NCBI GenBank assembly: GCA_023430145.1
Contig: JAEZCD010000162.1
Location: 1 to 14,586 of the forward strand
DNA length: 14,586 nt
DNA from: Pseudomonadota bacterium
GTDB lineage: Bacteria; Pseudomonadota; Alphaproteobacteria; Rhizobiales; Methylopilaceae
Reading direction: 5' to 3'
Position 1 is the first letter of the stretch. Each line of letters opens with the position of its first letter. Position numbers and translations under genes: made by a program. The notes under the pieces were generated by a model. It was not told the origin of the DNA and made no database searches. It saw only the letters and a program-made list of their open reading frames with translations. This document shows, in pieces, positions 8,291 through 13,738 of the stretch.

Positions 8291-8854
8291 GTGCACAAAA
8301 TTCATCTCGGCCGACCGAGCTCTCGCGAGCGCATTCTCGACGCAGCGGCGGAGCTCGTGGCCGAGATCGGCGCCGGACGGCTGACGCTCGACGCGGTCGC
8401 CGAGCGGGCCAAGCTTAGCAAGGGTGGATTGCTGTATCATTTCCCATCCAAGCAGGCGCTTTTGCGGGGCATGATCGAGCGGATGATCGAGCGCGCCCTC
8501 GCCGACAAGGAACGTTTGCGGCAGGGGTTTGCCGACACGCGCAATCTCGATGCGCGCGTCAGCGTCGCGGCCTATCTCGAGGGCGCCTGCGGGCGACCCG
8601 ATCCGGTGGCCAAGGGCCTGATCGCCGCCCTGTCGGAGGATCCGAGCCTGCTCGCCTCGCTGCGCGGCATCATCGCCGAGCACTGGCAGGCGGTGAAGCA
8701 GAACGCCGAGGACCCGGCGGCCTCGATCATCGCCTGGCTCGCCATCGAGGGCCTGCGCAGCCTCGAGCTGCACGACCTCAGCCCGATCGACGAAGCCGAC
8801 CAGCAGCGCATCGCCGAGGCGCTGACGCGCCTGCTCGACCGCGGCATCGCCTGA
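8291..8854 (+). CDS. TetR/AcrR-family transcriptional repressor, probable regulator of the RND pump
   Basis: 187 residues, standard size. Starts at GTG 8291; reading back in frame meets a stop at 8240 with no other usable start. The N-terminal TetR helix-turn-helix is clear: SRERILDAAAELVAEIG (helix 1), LTLDAVAERAKLSKGGLLYHF (helices 2-3, about residues 31-51) and the signature PSKQALLRGMIE. The C-terminal half (about 70-187) is a helical ligand and dimer domain of unknown ligand, resembling the short TetR C-terminal type seen in regulators beside efflux genes. It is divergent from the adaptor gene across 140 bp containing a palindromic operator, the classic arrangement for a local, ligand-released efflux repressor. 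No strong Shine-Dalgarno sequence precedes the GTG, so expression may be low or leaderless. Confidence 0.93.
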   Translation: MHKIHLGRPSSRERILDAAAELVAEIGAGRLTLDAVAERAKLSKGGLLYHFPSKQALLRGMIERMIERALADKERLRQGFADTRNLDARVSVAAYLEGACGRPDPVAKGLIAALSEDPSLLASLRGIIAEHWQAVKQNAEDPAASIIAWLAIEGLRSLELHDLSPIDEADQQRIAEALTRLLDRGIA

Positions 8855-8893
8855 CGCCGCCCAGGGTCGCTCCGCTCTCTGCGCCATCCTGCG

Positions 8894-8944
8894 CTCCGCG
8901 TCGTCCCACACTCCGCGTCATCCCACGCTCCGCGTCATCCTGCG
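8894..8944. repeat. Three tandem 17-bp repeats
   Basis: Three head-to-tail copies at 8894-8910, 8911-8927 and 8928-8944, each CTCCGCGTC(A/G)TCC followed by CACA, CACG or TGCG. They differ at only a few positions. They begin 39 bases past the TetR stop and lead into the larger inverted repeat. No reading frame or promoter is evident in them. Confidence 0.85.
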
Positions 8945-9036
8945 GCTCGACCGCAGGATCCATTCTTTGCGGCTCTTTGCGGCGGGAAGAGAGAGAAGGA
9001 AGTTGGATCCCGGTCGAGCCGCAGGATGACGAGCGG
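8928..9036. repeat. Long inverted repeat of an interspersed GTCATCCTGCGG family
   Basis: Bases 8933-8952 and 9012-9031 are perfect 20-bp reverse complements. With one 2-base slip the match extends outward to 8928 and about 9036, and GGATCC occurs just inside both arms. The 59-base centre is purine-rich and non-coding. A transcript could form a long stem, so it may end tetR transcription, but no T-run is present. It shares the core GTCATCC...GGATCC with the hairpin at 10467-10488, suggesting one genome-wide repeat family. Confidence 0.8.
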
Positions 9037-9096
9037 AGGGCCGTCGCAGGATGACGAGCGGAGGGGTTGTCGCAGGATGACGGGCGGAGAGGTTGT
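9020..9096. repeat. Three tandem 25-26-bp repeats; right part of a 417-bp non-coding block
   Basis: Units CGCAGGATGACG(A/G)GCGGAG... occupy 9020-9044 (25 bp), 9045-9070 and 9071-9096 (26 bp each), in the reverse sense of the 17-bp repeats on the left arm. Each unit is the outer end of the inverted repeat, so local duplication enlarged one arm. Between 9097 and about 9215 I see no gene, promoter or further repeat. Confidence 0.8.
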
Positions 9097-9215
9097 CGCG
9101 GTGGGACTTGGGGGGCAGCGCCCTCTCCCGGGGGGACCATGAAGGGGAGTGAGGGGACGAGCGGGTCGGCCGACGGGAAAGGCGGCGCCGCTTCATTTCG
9201 TCGGCCGGAGGGCGG

Positions 9216-9243
9216 TTTACACCATCCCCGGCCGCCGTTAGGG
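9216..9243 (+). promoter_or_regulatory. Candidate prfB promoter
   Basis: TTTACA (9216-9221) and TTAGGG (9238-9243) are separated by 16 bases and end 28 bases before the prfB start. The -35 is good, the -10 weak. It is the best sigma70-like match in the non-repetitive part of this spacer. Confidence 0.35.
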
Positions 9244-9271
9244 TCCGCCGCCATTCTTGAGCAGGCCGGGC

Positions 9272-10400
9272 ATGCGTGCGGAAACCGAAACCCTCGTCGA
9301 GCAGATCAAGCAGTCGGTCGGGCTGCTGAGGAGGCATCTTTGACTTCGATGTCGCGACTGCCCGCCTCGAGGAGCTGAACAAGGCCGCCGAAGCGCCGAG
9401 CTTCTGGGACGAGCCGGAGCGGGCGCAAAAGCTGATGCGCGAGCGCACCGGCCTCGAGGACATGCTCGCCGCGATCGGCCGCCTCGAGCAGGACACCGAC
9501 GACAATGTCGGCCTGATCGAGCTCGCCGAGGCCGAGAACGATCCGGCCCTCGTCGCCGACGCCGAGAAGGCGCTCGCCGGCATCGCCGCCGAGGCGCAGC
9601 GGCGGCAGGTCGAGGCGCTGCTGTCGGGCGAGGCGGATTCGAACGACACCTATCTCGAGATCCATCCCGGCGCCGGCGGCACCGAGAGCCAGGACTGGGC
9701 CGAGATGCTCTTGCGCATGTACACGCGCTGGGCCGAGCGGCGCGGCTTCAAGGTCGAGCTCGTCGACCACCAGGCGGCCGAGCAGGCCGGCATCAAGTCG
9801 GCGACGCTCCTGCTCAAGGGCGCGAACGCCTATGGCTGGGCGAAGACGGAAGGGGGCGTCCACCGGCTCGTCCGCATCTCGCCCTTCGACGCCAATGCCC
9901 GCCGGCAGACGAGCTTCGCCAGCGTCGACGTCTATCCGGCGATCGACGACGACATCGTCATCGACATCGACGAGAGCCAAGTGCGCGTCGATACGATGCG
10001 CTCGGGCGGCGCCGGCGGCCAGCACGTCAACAAGACCGAATCGGCGGTGCGGCTGACCCACATCCCGACCGGCATCGCCGTCGTCAGCCAGGGCGACCGC
10101 TCGCAGCACAAGAACCGCGCCACCGCCTGGAACATGCTGCGCGCAAAGCTCTACGAGCTCGAGCTGAAGAAGCGCGAGGAGCAGGCGGCGGCCGAGCAGG
10201 CGGCGAAGACCGACATCGGCTGGGGCCACCAGATCCGCTCCTACGTGCTGCAGCCCTATCAGCTCGTGAAGGACTTGCGCACCGGCGTCACCTCCACCAA
10301 TCCGCAGGAGGTGCTGGACGGGGCGCTGGACCCGTTCATGGAGGCCGCGCTCGCCGCCCGCATCAGCGGCGGCGCGGGAGCGGTCGAGGATCTGGATTAG
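9272..10400 (+). CDS. prfB: Peptide chain release factor 2 (RF2), with programmed +1 frameshift
   Basis: RF2 recognises UGA and UAA stop codons and triggers peptide release on the ribosome. The gene is read as 9272-9340 (23 codons, MRAETETLVEQIKQ... to RRHL), then, after skipping T9341, as 9342-10400, giving 375 residues, the normal RF2 size. Without the shift the ribosome stops at TGA 9341-9343. In the joined product the stop-recognition tripeptide SPF falls at 203-205 (VRISPFDANARRQTS) and the catalytic GGQ at 248-250 (SGGAGGQHVNKTESAVRLTH). Both positions are within two residues of E. coli RF2, which supports the joined reading. SPF identifies it as RF2 and excludes RF1. An internal ATG at 9435 would delete the N-terminal helices and is not the true start. 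The Shine-Dalgarno sequence before ATG 9272 is weak. A repeat-derived hairpin (10467-10488) follows the gene. Confidence 0.96.
9329..9344 (+). promoter_or_regulatory. RF2 autoregulatory +1 frameshift site
   Basis: AGGAGG (9329-9334), a 3-base gap (CAT), then CTT TGA C (9338-9344). This is the classical prfB arrangement: an internal Shine-Dalgarno-like element three bases before the slippery CTT and an in-frame UGA followed by C. When RF2 is scarce the UGA is read slowly and the ribosome slips forward into the full-length frame. The AGGAGG here is a perfect anti-SD match. Confidence 0.96.
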
Positions 10401-10466
10401 GCGAGGACCGGAGCGCCCGGAGGCTTCGTCGGGCAGGCCCGCCATCCTCCGCCGCCTCCGCTCGTC

Positions 10467-10488
10467 ATCCTCCGCGAAGGCGGAGGAT
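10467..10488. repeat. Palindromic repeat hairpin after prfB, possible terminator
   Basis: ATCCTCCGC (10467-10475) and GCGGAGGAT (10480-10488) make a perfect 9-bp stem with a GAAG loop, 66 bases after the prfB stop. A second small hairpin, TCCGC-TTC-GCGGA, lies at 10514-10526. The GTCATCC...GGATCC frame matches the repeat family upstream of prfB. The sequence after the stem is only moderately T-rich, so termination is possible but unproven. Confidence 0.65.
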
Positions 10489-10534
10489 CCAGCCCCTTCT
10501 TCGATCGCCGAAATCCGCTTCGCGGAGAACGACG

Positions 10535-10552
10535 GAAGCGGGCGCCCGCTTC
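10535..10552. other. Perfect 18-bp palindrome upstream of the imuA promoter
   Basis: GAAGCGGGC (10535-10543) is followed directly by its reverse complement GCCCGCTTC (10544-10552), with no spacer. It ends 19 bases before the TTGACT -35-like box of imuA. It could be a regulator site or simply the tail of the repeat cluster that starts at 10467. Confidence 0.55.
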
Positions 10553-10571
10553 GAGCCCGGACTCCTACCGA

Positions 10572-10611
10572 TTGACTCTTTGCCCCGAGAGTCCGAGAAC
10601 AAAAGAGGAAC
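10572..10611 (+). promoter_or_regulatory. SOS (LexA) box and promoter of imuAB
   Basis: GAAC (10597-10600), seven bases, GAAC (10608-10611) exactly matches the alphaproteobacterial LexA site GAAC-N7-GAAC. It ends 12 bases before the imuA ATG. TTGACT at 10572-10577 is a good -35; the -10 would fall around 10595-10601, inside the first half-site, so bound LexA would cover the promoter. This supports DNA-damage induction of imuA and imuB. Confidence 0.85.
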
Positions 10612-10623
10612 AAAGGCCGAGGC

Positions 10624-11373
10624 ATGGGTTTCGAAGCGCATCGGGAGCGGATCGTCGCCGAGCTGCGGGCACGCATCGAGCGTGCCCCGGCGGCCGGACG
10701 GGCGCGCGCGTCCCTGCCCTTCGGCGTGCCGGCTATCGACGGCCATCTGCCGGGCGGCGGGCTCGCGCTCGGCGCCCTGCACGAGGTGACCGAGGCTGGG
10801 CCTGGGGCCGAGCACATCGCCGCCGCGACCCTGTTCGCGGCCGGCATCCTGGCGCGGCTGAAGGGGCCGGTGCTCTGGTGCCTGCGGGCACGCGACCTGT
10901 TCGCGCCCGGCCTCGCCGGCGTCGGCCTGGCTCCCGGCCGCGTCATCTATGCCGAGACCGGCCGCGAGGCGGACGTGCTGCCGGCGATGGAGGAGGGGCT
11001 GCGCCATCCGGGCCTCGCCGGCGTCGTCGGCGAGGTTTTTTCGCGGCTGCCGCTGACGCCGTCGCGGCGGCTGCAGCTCGCCGCCGAGCAGTCGGGCGTC
11101 GTTGCCCTCGTGCTGCACAGGCCGCGGGTGCCGGCGCAAGCCGAGCCGACCGCCGCCGTCACCCGCTGGCGGATCTCGGCCCTGCCCTCGGAGCCGCTGC
11201 CGGTGCCGGGCATCGGCCGCGCCCGCTGGCGGGTCGAGCTGTTGCGCTGCCGCGGGGCCGAGGCCGCCGCCTGGGATCTGGAGGCCTGCGATGCGAAGGG
11301 TCGTCTCGCTCTACCTGCCGCGCTTTCCGACCGACCGTCTGCGACGCGCCGCCGGCGCGCCGCCGCGGGATAA
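10624..11373 (+). CDS. imuA: ImuA, RecA-like accessory protein of the SOS mutasome
   Basis: 249 residues, usual for alphaproteobacterial ImuA. It carries a RecA/SulA-type fold: LPFGVPAIDGHLPGGGLALGALHEV (about 36-60), a FAAGILARLKGPVLWCL strand region, APGRVIYAETGREADVLPAMEEGLRH, and a C-terminal WRVELLRCRGAEAAAWDLEACDAKGRLALP. The position of a Walker A loop reads EAGPGAEHIAAA and lacks the GK(S/T) residues, so ATP binding in the usual way is unlikely; this agrees with ImuA being a non-canonical RecA relative. It works with ImuB and DnaE2 in error-prone translesion synthesis in the cytoplasm. It lies 12 bases after a SOS box. Its last 83 bases overlap imuB, so the two are co-transcribed and probably translationally coupled. 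Confidence 0.93.
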   Translation: MGFEAHRERIVAELRARIERAPAAGRARASLPFGVPAIDGHLPGGGLALGALHEVTEAGPGAEHIAAATLFAAGILARLKGPVLWCLRARDLFAPGLAGVGLAPGRVIYAETGREADVLPAMEEGLRHPGLAGVVGEVFSRLPLTPSRRLQLAAEQSGVVALVLHRPRVPAQAEPTAAVTRWRISALPSEPLPVPGIGRARWRVELLRCRGAEAAAWDLEACDAKGRLALPAALSDRPSATRRRRAAAG

Positions 11374-12784
11374 GCCGCTCGTCACGGCGATCCAGATCGG
11401 CCAACGGCGCCTCCTCGCCGCCGTCGACGCGCGGGCGCAGGAGATCGGGCTCAGGCCGGGGCTGACGGTCGCGCACGCCCAGGCGCTGGTGCCCGATCTT
11501 CTGGTCGCCGACGCCGACCCCGATGGAGATGCCGAGGCGCTGCAAAAGCTCGCCCAATGGGCGCTGCGCTACTCCCCGCTGGTCGCGCCCGATCCGCCGG
11601 ACGGGCTGCTGCTCGACATCGCCGGCGCCGCGCACCTGTTCGGCGGCGAGCCGGGCGTGCTTTCGGATCTCCTGGCGCGGCTCGGCAAGGGCGGCTTCGT
11701 CGCCCGGGCGGCGATCGCGGCGACGGCCGGGGCGGCCTCCGCTCTCGCCCGCCACGGGCTGCCGTCCTCGATCGTACCGGACGGCGAGGAGGCGGCGGCG
11801 CTCGAGAATGTTTCCCTCGCCGGCCTGCGGCTGCCCGACGAGATTCTCGGCGGCCTCCGCCGACTCGGGGTCGAGCGCATCGGCCAACTGCGAAGAATGC
11901 CGCGCGGGCCGCTCGCGCGGCGCTTCGGCCGCGAGGTGGGGGAGCGGCTCGACGCCGCGCTGGGTGGCAGGTCCGAGCCGATCGAGCCGCTGCTGCCTCC
12001 GAAAGCATTGCGCCAAAAGCTGGTGTTCGCCGAGCCGCTCGGCACGGCCGAGGCGCTCGCCGGCGTTATCGAGCGGCTGGCGCGGCACCTCTGCCGCGAC
12101 CTCGAGGCGGCCGGGCTCGGCGCCCGACGCGTGGATTTTCTCTGCCGGCGGGTCGACGGCATCACCGCGGCGATCCGCATCGGCACCGCGAAGGCCACAC
12201 GGGACGCGGTGCATTTGGCAAAGCTGCTGGCAGCGCAGGTCGAAAAGATCGATCCCGGCTTCGGCATCGACGAGGCGATGCTGGTCGTCGTCCGCGCCGA
12301 GCGTCTCTCCCCGCGGCAGATTCTCGGCATCGCCGGCGAGACGGAGGCGCCCGACCTCGGCCCGCTGGTCGACCGGCTCGCCGCGCGCCTCGGCCCCGGC
12401 CGGCTCTATCGCGCCGCGCCCGTGGAGAGCGATCTTCCGGAGCGCTCGGCGAAGAAAGTGTCGCCGCTGTCGGCAAATGCTTCCGGCTGGCCCGACCTGC
12501 CGCGGCCGGTGCGGCTGCTCGAGCCGCCCGAGCCGGTCGAAACCATCGCCGGCATGCCGGACCATCCGCCGGCCCTGTTCGTGTGGCGGCGGATGCGCCA
12601 CCGGGTGCGGCGCGCCGACGGGCCGGAGCGGGTGTTCGGCGAATGGTGGCGGTCCGAGGCCGAGACCGGCCTGGTACGCGACTACTACCGGATCGAGGAC
12701 GAGGCCGGCGCGCGCTTCTGGCTGTTCCGCGACGGCCGCGAGAACGGCGGCGGCCGCTGGTTCCTGCACGGGCTGTTCGGGTGA
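11291..12784 (+). CDS. imuB: ImuB, Y-family polymerase-like hub of the SOS mutasome
   Basis: 497 residues from ATG 11291, which has GGAGG at 11280-11284 and the conserved opening MRRVVSLYLPRFPTDRLRR; an upstream in-frame ATG at 11102 would read antisense-looking Arg-rich protein inside imuA and is rejected. The fold is that of Y-family polymerases: palm and fingers (about 1-165), then a helix-hairpin-helix region (GVERIGQLRRMPRGPLARRFG, about 195-215), little finger, and a C-terminal extension ending RFWLFRDGRENGGGRWFLHGLFG. The usual catalytic acids are replaced: the first motif is SLYLPRFP rather than a DxD-type site, and the second is DGLLLDIAGAAHLFGGE rather than SxDE. It is thus a non-catalytic scaffold that connects DnaE2, ImuA and the beta clamp; I did not identify a canonical clamp-binding motif with confidence. 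dnaE2 does not follow on the same strand. Confidence 0.95.
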   Translation: MRRVVSLYLPRFPTDRLRRAAGAPPRDKPLVTAIQIGQRRLLAAVDARAQEIGLRPGLTVAHAQALVPDLLVADADPDGDAEALQKLAQWALRYSPLVAPDPPDGLLLDIAGAAHLFGGEPGVLSDLLARLGKGGFVARAAIAATAGAASALARHGLPSSIVPDGEEAAALENVSLAGLRLPDEILGGLRRLGVERIGQLRRMPRGPLARRFGREVGERLDAALGGRSEPIEPLLPPKALRQKLVFAEPLGTAEALAGVIERLARHLCRDLEAAGLGARRVDFLCRRVDGITAAIRIGTAKATRDAVHLAKLLAAQVEKIDPGFGIDEAMLVVVRAERLSPRQILGIAGETEAPDLGPLVDRLAARLGPGRLYRAAPVESDLPERSAKKVSPLSANASGWPDLPRPVRLLEPPEPVETIAGMPDHPPALFVWRRMRHRVRRADGPERVFGEWWRSEAETGLVRDYYRIEDEAGARFWLFRDGRENGGGRWFLHGLFG

Positions 12785-12795
12785 GGGTTTCTCTC

Positions 12796-13026
12796 CGTCA
12801 TTGCGAGTTGGGCACCCACCGACCTTCCGCCGATCCGGGCGGATGAAACGACGTCTCGACCGTCCAGCCGGGATTTCTTTCCTTCTCCCGTGGGGAGAAG
12901 GTGGCCGCGAAGCGGCCGGATGAGGGCGTACAGAGCCCGTTCTGATGCTCCGTACCCCCTCACCCGCCCGCTTCGCGGGCACCCTCTCCCCTTGGGAGAG
13001 GGAAGAGTCCCGGGCTCGCAATGACG
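12796..13026. repeat. Two inverted copies of a double-hairpin repeat bounded by 12-bp inverted ends
   Basis: Outer ends CGTCATTGCGAG (12796-12807) and CTCGCAATGACG (13015-13026) are perfect reverse complements. Inside, the left copy has a 9-bp stem with GTG loop (12881-12901) and a GGCCGC-GAA-GCGGCC hairpin (12903-12917). The right copy has the mirrored order: GCCCGC-TTC-GCGGGC (12966-12980), then a 9-bp stem with CTT loop (12982-13002). A further stem TCCGCC/GGCGGA lies at 12826-12843. The block fills the 251 bp between convergent imuB and the exported-protein gene. It may terminate both transcripts, and belongs to a type of GC-rich repeat common between genes in Hyphomicrobiales. No transposase is present. 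Confidence 0.8.
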
Positions 13027-13035
13027 AGGCTTCGA

Positions 13036-13611
13036 CTACTTCACCTGATCGACGTCGACGCCGACCGTGATGGCGCCGATCGCCTTGCCGCCGTCGACGA
13101 TGGTGAGGCTCGCCTGGGCGATCTTCTTGCCGCCGTCGTCCTCGACCGCGTCGACGAAGATCGCATCCGGCCCGGCGCCATAGGTCTTCTGCCACTTGGC
13201 CTCGTCGGCCTGGAAATAGTCCGAGGTGGCGTCGGTCTGGCCGACATTGAGGCCGCGGTCGTCCATGACAAAGGCTTCCGTCATGACGCCCTTCAGGGCC
13301 GCCTTCTTCTCCTTCAGGAAGGCGGAAAGCGCGTTATTCATCGTCGCCTCGACGAGCGGCTTCTTGGCCTTCCAGTCGGCGTCGAGCTGCTGGATCTCGA
13401 GATAGTCGAGCTTGGCGTTCTTCTTGTTCTGCGCCTTCACGGCCTCGACGACCTTCGGGTCGCTCAGCCAGGGCTTCACATTGGCAGTCACCCAGGCGGT
13501 GACCTTTTTCACATGCGCGTCCTTGTCGGCCGGCGCCGGGGACTGCGCCAAGGCGCTGCCGGCGAGCATGGAGGCGACGAGAAGCGCAGCAAGTCCGACG
13601 GACTTCCTCAT
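13036..13611 (-). CDS. Exported single-domain Cache/PDC-like protein, function unknown
   Basis: 191 residues; ATG 13611 is preceded by AAGGAA (13618-13623) with a 6-base spacer. Residues 1-22 are a Sec signal peptide (MRKS, hydrophobic core, AGSALA|QS). The mature part starts with a long amphipathic helix (about 28-105; HVKKVTAWVTANVKPWLSDPKVVEAV, rich in Lys and Ala), followed by an alpha/beta part: TEAFVMDDRGLNVGQTDATSDYFQADEAKWQKTYGAG, DAIFVDAVEDDGGKKIAQASLTIVDGG, and IGAITVGVDV at the end. This helix-then-sheet order and the MDDRGLNVGQT / IGAITVGVDV strands resemble small-molecule-binding PDC/Cache sensor domains, here with no membrane helix, kinase or chemoreceptor part. It is probably a free periplasmic binding or sensing protein. 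Neither ligand nor partner is visible. It is on the same strand as dnaE2, 127 bp downstream, and convergent with imuB. Confidence 0.75.
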   Translation of the reverse strand: MRKSVGLAALLVASMLAGSALAQSPAPADKDAHVKKVTAWVTANVKPWLSDPKVVEAVKAQNKKNAKLDYLEIQQLDADWKAKKPLVEATMNNALSAFLKEKKAALKGVMTEAFVMDDRGLNVGQTDATSDYFQADEAKWQKTYGAGPDAIFVDAVEDDGGKKIAQASLTIVDGGKAIGAITVGVDVDQVK

Positions 13612-13681
13612 GGTCGTTTCCTTCCCGATGCGGCCGGTTGGTGTCCGGCCTTCTGCGCGTCAAGTAGGACCATGCCGCCTC

Positions 13682-13728
13682 CTGGTATGCAAGCGGCAAT
13701 ATGCCAGTATGCCAGATGACGTATGCCA
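13682..13728. promoter_or_regulatory. TATGCCA direct repeats upstream of the exported-protein gene
   Basis: TATGCCA occurs at 13700-13706, 13708-13714 and 13722-13728. In addition CTGGTAT (13682-13688) and ATGCCAG (13701-13707) form an inverted pair with one mismatch. The cluster lies 71-117 bases before the ATG at 13611, between it and the dnaE2 stop, a plausible place for a regulator site. The regulator is unknown. Confidence 0.4.
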
Positions 13729-13738
13729 CGGCGCAGGC

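Noticed and set aside
9020..9096. CRISPR array
   Set aside because: The 25-26-bp units abut directly with no spacers, are only three, and are part of an inverted repeat.
9341..9343. prfB as a pseudogene because of an early in-frame TGA
   Set aside because: The TGA sits in the classical CTT TGA C site with an internal SD, and the joined protein has normal length and motif positions.
10527..10530. Second SOS half-site (GAAC) in the prfB-imuA spacer
   Set aside because: There is no second GAAC seven bases away; only the pair at 10597-10611 fits.
9306..10946. A 546-codon minus-strand open frame over prfB and imuA
   Set aside because: Shadow of prfB, whose SPF and GGQ motifs are in the right places; no motif in the antisense protein.
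11159..13195. A 678-codon minus-strand open frame across imuB and the repeat block
   Set aside because: It is antisense to the motif-rich imuB, runs through the hairpin repeats, and shows only Arg/Pro-rich low-complexity protein.
13612..13738. Sigma54 promoter upstream of the exported protein (TGGCA ... TTGCA on the minus strand)
   Set aside because: The spacing between the two elements is three bases too long for a -24/-12 promoter.
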